Positions 42,924-52,255 of a DNA stretch of 64,000 nt are shown here, piece by piece. Made by a program: the position numbers and the translations under genes. This DNA comes from Alphaproteobacteria bacterium (GTDB lineage: Bacteria; Pseudomonadota; Alphaproteobacteria; JANQMY01): positions 1-64,000 of the forward strand of contig JANQPL010000016.1 in NCBI GenBank assembly GCA_028289425.1, read 5' to 3'. Numbering within the stretch: the stretch's first letter is position 1; each line of letters starts with the position of its first letter. The notes beneath the pieces were generated by a model. That model searched no databases. It was not told the origin of the DNA and saw nothing but the letters and a program-made list of their open reading frames with translations.

Positions 42924-45900
42924 ATGGGTGAGTCGGGTCCACATGTTCACACCATTCCTTCGGGGGCGTCATTTCTCGATGCCTTAGCGCGCGGAGTCAT
43001 GGACCGCTATGGCGATCCGGACGATCCGCTTGCCTTGTCGCGCATTACGATTTTGCTGCCGACAAGGCGAGCCGTGCGCGCCTTGGGCGAAGCGTTTGCG
43101 CGGGCGCAAGGCGGCACGGTGATCTTGCCCACCGTGCGCCCTATCGGCGATGTGGACGAAGACATTTTCGCGCTGGCGGATGAACCGGTGCTGGACGGAG
43201 CCGGTGATACGGCGGTTCCGCCGGCCATTTCATCCGTGCGGCGCACGCTTCTGATTATGGATCGGTTTCGCCGCAAGTTTCTTTTGTCGCGCCTCGTTAA
43301 GGCGTGGCTTGAGACCTCCGGCAGCAGCGACAGTCTCGTACTGGCAACGGAGCTTGCGCAATCCCTGTCGGATCTATTGGATGTTCTGCAGACGGAAGAT
43401 GTATCCCTCGACCGCCTGCCGGAGCTGGTGCCCGACCGTTTCGCTGACCATTGGCGCCAGAGCCTTGAGTTTCTCGACATATTGAAAACGGTGTGGCCGG
43501 AGATCCTTGCTGACGAAGGCGCTATCGATCCCGGCGACCGGCGCAATCGGTTACTCATGACGTTGGCGGAATCCTGGAAGGCAAATCCGGTCGCTGAGCC
43601 GGTGATCGCCGCCGGTTCGACCGGTAGCATTCCGGCGACAGCGGCGCTGTTGAAGGTCATTGCACAGCTTCCTAAGGGGCATGTGGTTTTGCCGGGTCTC
43701 GATCTGGATATGGCGCCCGGCATTTGGGACCAGCTTGAACAAGGCCATCCCCAGGATGGGATGCGCCGCCTGCTTCAGCGCATTGGGGCAGATCGGGAGG
43801 ATGTAACCCTTTGGGACGCACGTGCCGTCGACCCCGCTTTTGAATTCCGTACCCGGCTGATCAATCGGGCGCTTCGTCCTTGGCAGGCGACCGGCGAATG
43901 GCAGGCGGTTTCCGCATCTCTTGGGGCGTCGGCCGAAGCCGTGCCCACGGCGCTTGACGGGTTGCATCGCATTGATGCAGCCCATCCGGGGGAAGAGGCG
44001 GGGGTTATTGCGCTGATTATGCGGGAAGCCCTCGAAACACCCGGCAAGACCGCAGCGCTCGTCACGCCGGATCGAACCCTTGCCCGACGTGTCGCCGCGG
44101 AGCTCCGGCGTTGGACAATCGATGTAAACGATTCCGCCGGACGTCCCTTGGCGACCAGCAGCTTGTTCTCTTACTTGCGGTTGATCGCAAAAACGGCCGC
44201 CACTGATTTTGAGGCCATCACGCTTCTCAGTCTGCTGAAAAATCCGTATGCGGCCGGCGGTCAGGCAACCGCAGAATTTCGTCACGTGGCGCGTCAATTG
44301 GAAACCGGCGTGCTGCGCGGACCCACTGTCGATTTTGGTGTAGACGGCCTTCGCAGAGAAGCAGATCTCCGCGCCCCGAAAGAACACAGGGCACAAATCC
44401 ACAAATTGGTGGACGCTCTGGAGACTGCGCTCCAACCGCTGACTGGACTGTTTGAAGAAGAAACGGTTCCATTTGTCGATGTTGTGGAAGCGCACATAGA
44501 CGCCGCGGAAGCCTTGGCAACCAGTGATGAGGCGGCCGGTGCGGCGCGATTATGGCACGGCGACACCGGCGAAGCGGGCGCACTGTTCGTGAACGAGCTT
44601 CTGGAGCATGGGCATATGCTGGGAGATATCGATCCGAACCAATATCTGGAGCTGTTTGAGGTGTTGTCACGCGGGCGAGTGGTTCGCGGGGTGCATCCTC
44701 TGCACCCATCCCTATCGATCTGGGGGCCGCTGGAAGCGCGGCTGCAGCGCGCGGACATCACCGTTCTGGGCGGCCTGAACGAGGGGACATGGCCCATGGA
44801 GGCCAATGTCGATCCGTGGCTCAGCCGTCCCATGCGGGCGGATCTGGGTCTGAGCGCGCCGGAACAGCGGATCGGCCTGTCGGCCCATGACTTTGTCCAA
44901 GGGGCATCGGCACCGGTCGTCTATCTTACGCGCTCGGAAAAGGTCGACGGAACACCCACGGTCCCGTCCCGCTGGTTATTGCGGTTGGACACGTTGCTCG
45001 AAGGTCTCGGTGCGGAGCAAATGCTGCGGACGGATCTGCGCCCGGTGTCCCTACATCGCGCCCTGCAAAACACTGATGCGCCGGAGGCGCCGGTCAAGTT
45101 CACACCCGCCGCGCCACCACGGCCGTGCCCGCCGATCGAAAGCCGCCCGCGGGAGCTTTCTGTCACCCAAATCGAAACTTTGATTCGAGATCCGTTTGCA
45201 ATTTACGCCCGGCATGTCCTACGGCTCGATCCCTTAGACCCGGTCGGTGCGGATCCGGGCGCCGCCGACCGCGGCATCCTCATTCACGACATACTGAATG
45301 CCTTTGTTGATGAATATCCCGACGTGCTCCCTGAAGATGCGGAAGAATTGCTGCTTCGCATCGGGCGCGAGATGTTTGATGAAAGGGTTGAGGGCCCGCA
45401 GGTAGAGGCCTTTTGGTGGCCCCGATTCGAATCGTTCGCCCGTTGGTTCATTCCATATGAACAAGGTTGGCGGGCGGGCGGCAACCGGCCGCAACGTGTC
45501 GAAGTGACCGGCCGCACCCAGTTTCCATTGCGGGACGGTCAATTTGTCTTGAAGGCCCGGGCGGATAGGCTGGACAAGACGGCCCAAGGGGGCCTCGCCG
45601 TCATCGATTACAAGACCGGGGGCGTGCCGTCCGGCAAGCAAGTTGTTTCAGGACTGTCGCCCCAATTGCCGCTGGAGGCCGGCATGGCTCTCAATGGCGG
45701 GTTTGAGGGGCTCAGTGTACGGAATATTGACGAGCTTCTGTACATCCGTATCGCCGGCGGCCAGCTTGGTGGAGAGGCGTCAGGTGTTCGAAAGGATGTG
45801 AAGGCCGTCATCTCCAGCGCATGGGCCGGTGTTCAACGGTTGATTGCGGCCTATGACGATTCCGCTATGCCTTATCTTCCAAGGTTGCGGCCCTTCCGGG

Positions 45901-45977
45901 ACGACATTGCGGGTCCTTACGACCACCTGGCGCGCGTCAAGGAATGGCAGGCGGCCGATATGGGAGACGACGGATGA
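42924..45977 (+). CDS. addB: Double-strand break repair protein AddB
   Basis: 1017 residues. The opening ILLPTRRAVRALGEAFARA is a degenerate helicase domain. The C-terminal RecB-like nuclease has GILIHDILNAF and LAVIDYKTGGVPSGKQV. With AddA it processes broken ends for RecA loading and recognises Chi-like sites. It stops inside the addA start (ATGA). Confidence 0.95.
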   Translation: MGESGPHVHTIPSGASFLDALARGVMDRYGDPDDPLALSRITILLPTRRAVRALGEAFARAQGGTVILPTVRPIGDVDEDIFALADEPVLDGAGDTAVPPAISSVRRTLLIMDRFRRKFLLSRLVKAWLETSGSSDSLVLATELAQSLSDLLDVLQTEDVSLDRLPELVPDRFADHWRQSLEFLDILKTVWPEILADEGAIDPGDRRNRLLMTLAESWKANPVAEPVIAAGSTGSIPATAALLKVIAQLPKGHVVLPGLDLDMAPGIWDQLEQGHPQDGMRRLLQRIGADREDVTLWDARAVDPAFEFRTRLINRALRPWQATGEWQAVSASLGASAEAVPTALDGLHRIDAAHPGEEAGVIALIMREALETPGKTAALVTPDRTLARRVAAELRRWTIDVNDSAGRPLATSSLFSYLRLIAKTAATDFEAITLLSLLKNPYAAGGQATAEFRHVARQLETGVLRGPTVDFGVDGLRREADLRAPKEHRAQIHKLVDALETALQPLTGLFEEETVPFVDVVEAHIDAAEALATSDEAAGAARLWHGDTGEAGALFVNELLEHGHMLGDIDPNQYLELFEVLSRGRVVRGVHPLHPSLSIWGPLEARLQRADITVLGGLNEGTWPMEANVDPWLSRPMRADLGLSAPEQRIGLSAHDFVQGASAPVVYLTRSEKVDGTPTVPSRWLLRLDTLLEGLGAEQMLRTDLRPVSLHRALQNTDAPEAPVKFTPAAPPRPCPPIESRPRELSVTQIETLIRDPFAIYARHVLRLDPLDPVGADPGAADRGILIHDILNAFVDEYPDVLPEDAEELLLRIGREMFDERVEGPQVEAFWWPRFESFARWFIPYEQGWRAGGNRPQRVEVTGRTQFPLRDGQFVLKARADRLDKTAQGGLAVIDYKTGGVPSGKQVVSGLSPQLPLEAGMALNGGFEGLSVRNIDELLYIRIAGGQLGGEASGVRKDVKAVISSAWAGVQRLIAAYDDSAMPYLPRLRPFRDDIAGPYDHLARVKEWQAADMGDDG

Positions 45978-48900
45978 CGGTCGACGCCCTCAAACGGACG
46001 CTGGATGACCAGCGGCGCGCGTCGGACCCGGCAACATCGTCATGGGTGGCGGCCAATGCGGGCGCTGGCAAAACCACGGTCCTTGTGAACCGGGTGGTGC
46101 GCTTGATGCTCGACGGCACGCCGCCGGCGCGGATCTTGTGCCTCACCTTTACCAAAGCTGCGGCTGCGGAAATGTCGAACCGCATTTTCAAACAATTGGG
46201 GGAATGGTCCATTTTGGACGACGCCGAGCTTGGCAAAAAATTGCGCGAAATCGGCGTCGCAAAACCGGAAAAAGAACTCGAAAAGGCTAGGCTATTGTTT
46301 GCCAAGGCCTTGGAAACACCAGGCGGTCTCAAAATTCAAACCATCCACGCCTTCTGCCAGTCCATTCTTGGCCGCTTCCCGCTGGAGGCGGGTGTAGTTC
46401 CCCAGTTTCAAGTATTGGACGACTACAATCAGTCCGTGTTGCTGGCGCAGGCGCAAGACGAGTTTCTGGACTTTGCTGCAAGCGATGGAGTGTGGAACGG
46501 GCGTGAAGCTTGGCAACAGATCATGCCGCTCATCGGTGAGCGCGCCATACAAGATCTGATAACGGAAATCAGCAACCGGCGTTTTGAGTTGGCGGGCCTG
46601 ACGAAAGGAAATCTGATCGGAAAGTCGATTGGCGACGCGTGGCAACGGCTTGGCTTTGATGAACCCGTGTCGCCCCAGGATGTGGTCGACCAAACGTGTG
46701 CGGACACGCCGGCACTGGCCCTGAAGAAGGCGATCGCGGCGCTTCATACGGGCAGCGATGCGGACGCCGCGCGGGGCGATGCCATTGGCACTTTTCTCGA
46801 AATCCAAGACCGCCCCGCTTTTTGGTCGTCCTACCAATCGGTCTTTCTCACGCAGAAAGCAGAACCGCGGAAATCCCTTGCCACCAAATCCGTGCGCGAA
46901 AGCTTCCCGGCCGAATACGGTGTTCTGTGTAAGGAGCAAGATCGCGTTCTTGCCGCTTTGGAGTGCCAAAAAGCGGCCATCGTCGGCCAATTGACGGAGG
47001 CTATGCTGTATGTGGCGGAGCAGATCATCGACCGGTATGAACGTCTCAAACGGCTCGACGGGGTGCTGGACTATGACGATTTGATCAAGAAAACAGCCGA
47101 CATGCTATCGCGCGCTAATGTGGCCGCGTGGGTCTTGTTCAAACTCGACGGCGGCATCGACCACATACTTGTGGACGAAGCGCAGGACACCAACCCGCTT
47201 CAGTGGACCGTTATTCAGAAGATTGCCGATGAATTCTTCGCGGGCGAGGGCGCGTCCTCGATTGTGCGCACCATCTTTGCCGTGGGCGATGAAAAGCAAT
47301 CGATTTATAGTTTCCAGGGGGCCGATCCTGCGGAATTCGACCGCCAAAGATCCTATTTCGAACAAAAGGCAATTGCGGCCGAGCGGGCGTGGTCGCCGGT
47401 GGATCTGATCCTGTCCTTCCGGTCCACGGTACAGGTCCTGCAGTCGGTCGATGCCGTGTTCGACACGGAGGACATGCGGCGCCAGCTCACAGCCGCAGCG
47501 TCGCCCGTACGCCATGAAGCAGAGCGCCTCGGACATGCTGGGCGCATCGAGTTGTGGCCGGTGTTCTCGCCCGACGAAGAAGACGAAGACGACCCTTGGG
47601 ATGCACCGGTCGACCGTCTGGGCAAGCAAAGTCCGCCCAGCCGGCTTGCCGAATATATTGCGCAGACTATTTCCACATGGCTCAAAACAGGCGAACGGCT
47701 GCCGTCGAAGGGGCGAGCCATCCGTCCCAGCGACATCTTTATCTTGGTGCGCCGCCGCAACCGATTTGTCGACGAACTTATCCGCAGGCTGAAAATCGGT
47801 GGCGTGCCGGTGGCCGGGATCGATCGCATGGTGCTCACGGAGCAAATCGCGGTCATGGATCTGATGGCCCTTGCGAGTTTCGCGCTGCTGCCCGAAGACG
47901 ATTTGACCCTTGCCACCGTCTTGCGAAGCCCCCTAGTTGATCTGACAGAGGAAGAACTGTTCGAGCTTGCCTATGATCGCCCGGGGACGATTTGGCAGGC
48001 GCTTGGCGACAAGGCGGGCGACACGCCGCGGTTTGCCGAAGCGCGGGATCTGTTGTCGAAGGTGCTGGCCATGGCCGACATGGTTCCGCCGTTTGAATTC
48101 TTCTCGCGCATTCTGACGGAATTTGACGGCCGCATTCGTCTGGTCGCGCGCTTAGGACCCGATGCACAAGACCCGATTGATGAATTCATTGCCATGGCGC
48201 TTGATTTCGAACGGCGCGAGATCCCTTCTCTTCAAGGTTTTCTCGACTGGATCGAACAATCGAATGCGGAGATCAAGCGGGACCTTGACCACGGCCGCAA
48301 CGAAGTGCGCATTATGACGGTTCATGGTGCCAAGGGGCTGGAAGCGAACATCGTGTTCCTGCCGGACACCTGTGGCGTGCCGTCCGGGCAGCACGATGCG
48401 CGGCTCTTGACGCTCGAACCGGACGGGCCGACAAGCGACGGACCGCTCTTTTGGGTGCCCAGTTCCGGCTATGACGTGGCCCCGACGGCAGAGGCGCGCA
48501 GCCACGCACGGGCAAAACGCGATTCGGAGTTTCAGCGCCTTCTGTACGTGGCGATGACGCGCGCATCCGACCGCCTCTACATTTGCGGATATGAGGGTGC
48601 GAAGAAACGGGCCGCCGGCTGCTGGTACGATGCGGCGGAAGCCGCGATCCAATCGCTGGGAGACGAAGTTCAGCTTACGGACGGAATGACCGTTTGGCGC
48701 ATTGACGGTGCGCAGAACACTGAGCCGAAATTGGAGCGCAGATTATCGGGGGACGATGGCGTGCCTGAATGGCGGTCACGATTTCCGGATTGGATCACGA
48801 CACCGGCCGTGACCGCGGCTGAGCCGACGGCGCCCCTCAGCCCGTCCCGATTGGGCGGGGCGGATGAAGGGCCTCCCGTCCTTTCGCCGGTGGGGGATGG

Positions 48901-49429
48901 CGGGGGCAATCGGTTCAAGCGGGGACGCCTCATCCACCGCCTGTTGGAATTATTGCCGGAAACAGACGCCCCGCAACGGCGTGATGCCGCCTTGCGATTC
49001 TTAAGCCAGGCCTATTTGGAACTGTCGCCGGATGACGCGCAGGCGCTCGCGGAGGAGACGCTGGGGGTGCTCAACGACCCGGCTTTTGAGGATTTGTTCG
49101 GCCCGGGCAGCCGAGCCGAGGTGCCGCTGGTGGGGCAGGTGACAATCGACGGCCGCGAGGTTTCGGTCAACGGCCAAGTTGATAGACTTTTAATCAAAGA
49201 CGATCGCGTGGCCGTGATTGATTTCAAAACCAACCGACCGCCGCCGGAAAAAGTGGACCAGGTAAGCGTGGTTTATCTCAGGCAAATGGCGGTCTATCGA
49301 AGACTGCTGCAGACCCTTTTTCCGCGGAAAACGGTGGATTGTGCGCTGCTGTGGACCGACGGGCCGCGCCTCATGGCCTTGCCGGGCCCGTTGCTGGATG
49401 CAGCATTCGACGCCCTGGAACCGGTGTAG
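45974..49429 (+). CDS. addA: Double-strand break repair helicase AddA
   Basis: 1151 residues from ATG 45974. The UvrD-type helicase has Walker A ANAGAGKTTVL, LCLTFTKAAAAEM, HILVDEAQDTNPLQW, FAVGDEKQSIYSFQGADP and VMTVHGAKGLEA-like motif (IMTVHGAKGLEANIVFLPD). A C-terminal nuclease domain carries VAVIDFKTNRPPP. A gene start at 45944 would overlap addB more and is not needed. It is complete. Confidence 0.96.
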   Translation: MTVDALKRTLDDQRRASDPATSSWVAANAGAGKTTVLVNRVVRLMLDGTPPARILCLTFTKAAAAEMSNRIFKQLGEWSILDDAELGKKLREIGVAKPEKELEKARLLFAKALETPGGLKIQTIHAFCQSILGRFPLEAGVVPQFQVLDDYNQSVLLAQAQDEFLDFAASDGVWNGREAWQQIMPLIGERAIQDLITEISNRRFELAGLTKGNLIGKSIGDAWQRLGFDEPVSPQDVVDQTCADTPALALKKAIAALHTGSDADAARGDAIGTFLEIQDRPAFWSSYQSVFLTQKAEPRKSLATKSVRESFPAEYGVLCKEQDRVLAALECQKAAIVGQLTEAMLYVAEQIIDRYERLKRLDGVLDYDDLIKKTADMLSRANVAAWVLFKLDGGIDHILVDEAQDTNPLQWTVIQKIADEFFAGEGASSIVRTIFAVGDEKQSIYSFQGADPAEFDRQRSYFEQKAIAAERAWSPVDLILSFRSTVQVLQSVDAVFDTEDMRRQLTAAASPVRHEAERLGHAGRIELWPVFSPDEEDEDDPWDAPVDRLGKQSPPSRLAEYIAQTISTWLKTGERLPSKGRAIRPSDIFILVRRRNRFVDELIRRLKIGGVPVAGIDRMVLTEQIAVMDLMALASFALLPEDDLTLATVLRSPLVDLTEEELFELAYDRPGTIWQALGDKAGDTPRFAEARDLLSKVLAMADMVPPFEFFSRILTEFDGRIRLVARLGPDAQDPIDEFIAMALDFERREIPSLQGFLDWIEQSNAEIKRDLDHGRNEVRIMTVHGAKGLEANIVFLPDTCGVPSGQHDARLLTLEPDGPTSDGPLFWVPSSGYDVAPTAEARSHARAKRDSEFQRLLYVAMTRASDRLYICGYEGAKKRAAGCWYDAAEAAIQSLGDEVQLTDGMTVWRIDGAQNTEPKLERRLSGDDGVPEWRSRFPDWITTPAVTAAEPTAPLSPSRLGGADEGPPVLSPVGDGGGNRFKRGRLIHRLLELLPETDAPQRRDAALRFLSQAYLELSPDDAQALAEETLGVLNDPAFEDLFGPGSRAEVPLVGQVTIDGREVSVNGQVDRLLIKDDRVAVIDFKTNRPPPEKVDQVSVVYLRQMAVYRRLLQTLFPRKTVDCALLWTDGPRLMALPGPLLDAAFDALEPV

Positions 49430-49528
49430 CGCCCCCCTCATCTTGACCCGGGGGGACCGCGTTCCTAGATTGGGGAAATCACGGAATTCGCGCCGCACTC
49501 GCGGCTTTGCAGAAAGGTTAGTTTGGCA

Positions 49529-49873
49529 ATGGCAACAAGCAAGGTAACGGACAGCTCGTTCGAAAGCGACGTATTGGGGGCCAATGGCCCGGTATTGGTG
49601 GACTTTTGGGCAGAGTGGTGCGGTCCCTGCAAACAGATCGGCCCGGCGCTTGAAGAAATTGCCAGCGAAATGGGCGGACAGCTTCAAGTCGCCAAATTGA
49701 ACATCGACGATAATCCGAAAGTGCCCACCAAATACGGCGTACGCGGCATTCCCACGCTGATGATTTTCAAGGACGGCCAAGTGGCCGCCACCAAAGTTGG
49801 CGCCCTGCCGAAAAGCAAAATCGTCGAATGGATCGAAAGCGCGATCGGCTCCTCATCGGCTGCCAGCGCCTGA
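49529..49873 (+). CDS. trxA: Thioredoxin
   Basis: 114 residues with active site WCGPC ([14 protein letters not shown]) and cis-proline RGIPTLMIF. It is the cytoplasmic disulfide reductant. ATG 49529 follows AAAGG; TTG 49523 is an alternative start. About 100 bases separate it from addA, and it is convergent with the FolC-like gene. Confidence 0.96.
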   Translation: MATSKVTDSSFESDVLGANGPVLVDFWAEWCGPCKQIGPALEEIASEMGGQLQVAKLNIDDNPKVPTKYGVRGIPTLMIFKDGQVAATKVGALPKSKIVEWIESAIGSSSAASA

Positions 49874-49878
49874 TCTCA

Positions 49879-49900
49879 CGCTAAAGAAACTTTAGCGTTT
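49879..49900. terminator. Bidirectional hairpin between trxA and the FolC-like gene
   Basis: CGCTAAAG, AAA, CTTTAGCG forms a perfect 8-base stem followed by TTT on the plus strand. It lies 6 bases after the trxA stop and overlaps the last codons of the convergent FolC-like gene. Confidence 0.6.
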
Positions 49901-51221
49901 CCCGTTTCTGGCCGCGCAAGACCGCAACTGCTTCCGCGGCCAAAAACAATCCCCCCGCAATCAGAACAAGGCCGCCGCGCGTCGAAGCGTGTGTGAGCGC
50001 TTGCGTGACGGCTGTTTCAAGCGTGTCCTCAATGTCGACAGCAGCCTTTATGTCCGTGGGCAGATGACCGGCAAGGTCCTCCGCCTCCTTGCCCATCATC
50101 TGCGCGCGGGTACAGATGATATGGTCGGCAATCGGCGCTAGCGCGTTGAGGATGCCGCGTGCGTCTTTGTTTTCCGACGCACCCGTGACGAGAACGATCG
50201 GGGTTTCCGGAAAATGCTCTTGGATGGATTGGGCTGCCTTCCGGGCTGCATCGGGCGAATGGCACACATCGGCTATGACCGCGGGCTCATCCCGGACCCG
50301 TTCGAGGCGCAAGGGAAGTTTGGTTTCCGACAGGGCGGTCCGGCAGGCTTGCGCAAAAGCCCTCGCGTCCCAGGGCCATTCCGACGCCTCAAGCCAGCGT
50401 TTTACCAGCAGCATCGATTGGGCGGCATTCGCCATCTGATGCGCACCCAAGGCGTTCACGGTCACATCATCAACGGGTACACCATCGATCTCGAAATTGG
50501 CCCGAAAGCCATCGGGCGTTGTTTGGGTTGCTCGATGGGGGGCCGCGTCGCGCACGAAGGCGGGGGTCGCCTGGGTGAGCCGCAGATAACTCGCCAGACG
50601 CGCTTCCAAATCACCGGCGAGCAATCCGCAGACCAACGTGCCGTCCGGCGGGCACAAATCCGCCTTGTCATAGAGGATGTGCTCGCGGGTCGGCCCCAAG
50701 ATCGCCTGGTGTTCTAAATCGATCGATGTGATCGCAGTGATATTGCCGGGGATGAGCCGGGTGACATCCAGCCGACCACCCACACCCGCTTCGATGACAA
50801 GCGCCTTGCACCCGGCGCGCGCGAATGCTTCCAGGGCTGCTGCAGTCAGGATTTCGAACGTGCCGAACGTATCGCGAGGATGGTCGCGCTCATAAGCGTC
50901 CACGAGGGGGAATACAGACTCCAGCGCACCCTCGAGATCATCGGACCCGATGGGCGTGCCCCCAATGCGCAGGCGTTCCGTAATGTGGAACAAATGGGGG
51001 GACGTAAAACAGCCGGTCCTAAACCCCAAGCCCTCCAGGATTGCGCCGGTGAACAACGCGACACTGCCTTTGCCGTTCGAGCCCGTGATCTTGAGGGCGT
51101 TCTGGCGCTTTATCCAATCAGCGCAGGGCAGCTGGTCGTGAAGCCAGCGATTGCGGTAGAGCGACAGGCCCTGTCCCCATTTGCTACTGTCATAGAGCCG
51201 ATCGATGGCCGATTGAGACAT
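49881..51221 (-). CDS. Second FolC/Mur-ligase-family protein
   Basis: 446 residues from ATG 51221. P-loop KITGSNGKGSVALFTGAIL, then FTSPHLFHITERLRI, VIEAGVGGRLDVTRL and ITSIDLEHQAILGPTREHILYDKADL follow the FolC/Mur-ligase pattern of ATP-dependent amide formation. It is a distinct second copy, since a standard folC lies two genes upstream. It overlaps the ATP-grasp gene by one base. Cyanophycin synthetase unites an ATP-grasp and a Mur-ligase domain; here the two appear as separate neighbours. The substrate is unknown. It could also be a backup folylpolyglutamate synthase. Confidence 0.8.
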   Translation of the reverse strand: MSQSAIDRLYDSSKWGQGLSLYRNRWLHDQLPCADWIKRQNALKITGSNGKGSVALFTGAILEGLGFRTGCFTSPHLFHITERLRIGGTPIGSDDLEGALESVFPLVDAYERDHPRDTFGTFEILTAAALEAFARAGCKALVIEAGVGGRLDVTRLIPGNITAITSIDLEHQAILGPTREHILYDKADLCPPDGTLVCGLLAGDLEARLASYLRLTQATPAFVRDAAPHRATQTTPDGFRANFEIDGVPVDDVTVNALGAHQMANAAQSMLLVKRWLEASEWPWDARAFAQACRTALSETKLPLRLERVRDEPAVIADVCHSPDAARKAAQSIQEHFPETPIVLVTGASENKDARGILNALAPIADHIICTRAQMMGKEAEDLAGHLPTDIKAAVDIEDTLETAVTQALTHASTRGGLVLIAGGLFLAAEAVAVLRGQKRETLKFL

Positions 51222-52240
51222 CAGCGGTCCGTGGGGTCGGCGGCGAAGTATTTGAAACAGACGGTGCGCCACATGCGTTCGACAGTGGTGTCGTGGCCCG
51301 CCTGCAGCAGTCCCGCTACGCTGGGGTTGCTGTTGACCTCGATGATGTCGAATGTTTCGGGCGTCGCTAGTCCATCGGGCGCGAAGAAGTCAATGGCCCC
51401 AAGCCGCAGAGACAAGGCCTTGTTCACCAACTGCCCCCATTGGCGTAAGTCAACCGGCACGCTTTCGGTGAAGTCGACAATTCTGCCGCCGGCGCTGATA
51501 TTCGCCGTGGGCAGAAAGTGAAATACCGCCCCCTCAGGCAATACGGTGTCGAGGCTTAAGCAAGCGCTTGCGAGCTGCGCTTGCAAGAACGGCGATGCTT
51601 GGGTGATCGGCGAAAGCCCCTGTGCCACCCGGCGATCGTTTTCCCGTTGAAGAAACGCAAGCAGTGTGGTGGCGCCGTCTCCCAAAAAATAGGCGGGTGT
51701 TCGCCGGTAGAGAAAAAGGCCGGTGTCATCGATCATAAACAGCCGATACTCCGGTCCCGTCAATACCGGCTGCAGCAACAGCCCATGATGCACCGCTGCG
51801 ATGCGGTCGACCTGCGCGTCAAGTTCTTGGGTGTTCCGCACGATTTCCGCAAGGTTGCCCCGCGACCCATCCAAGGGCTTTACGAACAGAGGGAAGCCGA
51901 GCTTGGTCGCCCCATGGGAAATGTCGGTTCGCTCGCGGCCGTCGCCTCGCACGGCGCGGTAAGCGTCGTGAAGAAAATAGTGCTCATAGGGCGGCACCCG
52001 AAGCCCTGCATACGCCAAGACTTGATATGCAAACACCTTGTCGCGCACGACGCTTGCGGCCGGCGCATCGTTCAAGGGATAGGCGTTGATGCGCCCCGTA
52101 CCGGTAAGGAAGAATTTTTCGCCAGCAGCAACGCGCACTAATTGTTTGGAATAGTCGTCAAGGCACGCAAAGTCGTACCCTTCGGCCGCGCACACCTGTT
52201 CTAGAATGGTGAGCATGGTGGGAAGCGGACGCGGCGGCAT
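51221..52240 (-). CDS. ATP-grasp amide ligase, RimK/cyanophycin-synthetase-like
   Basis: 339 residues. The ATP-grasp core is seen as LGFPLFVKPLDGSRGNLAEIV (nucleotide lysine and glycine loop), LLLQPVLTGPEYRLFMID, and the metal-binding FDIIEVNSNPSVAG near the C-terminus. The first 90 residues look like a pre-ATP-grasp domain. Such enzymes join a carboxylate to an amine through an acyl-phosphate. It sits 15 bases downstream of folC and overlaps the FolC-like gene, so the two ligases are probably made together. The product is not known. Confidence 0.83.
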   Translation of the reverse strand: MPPRPLPTMLTILEQVCAAEGYDFACLDDYSKQLVRVAAGEKFFLTGTGRINAYPLNDAPAASVVRDKVFAYQVLAYAGLRVPPYEHYFLHDAYRAVRGDGRERTDISHGATKLGFPLFVKPLDGSRGNLAEIVRNTQELDAQVDRIAAVHHGLLLQPVLTGPEYRLFMIDDTGLFLYRRTPAYFLGDGATTLLAFLQRENDRRVAQGLSPITQASPFLQAQLASACLSLDTVLPEGAVFHFLPTANISAGGRIVDFTESVPVDLRQWGQLVNKALSLRLGAIDFFAPDGLATPETFDIIEVNSNPSVAGLLQAGHDTTVERMWRTVCFKYFAADPTDR

Positions 52241-52255
52241 GGTCAGCTTCTTCCG

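Noticed and set aside
49881-51221. Frameshifted duplicate of folC
   Set aside because: The frame is complete with its own intact motifs and is clearly different from the folC next door.
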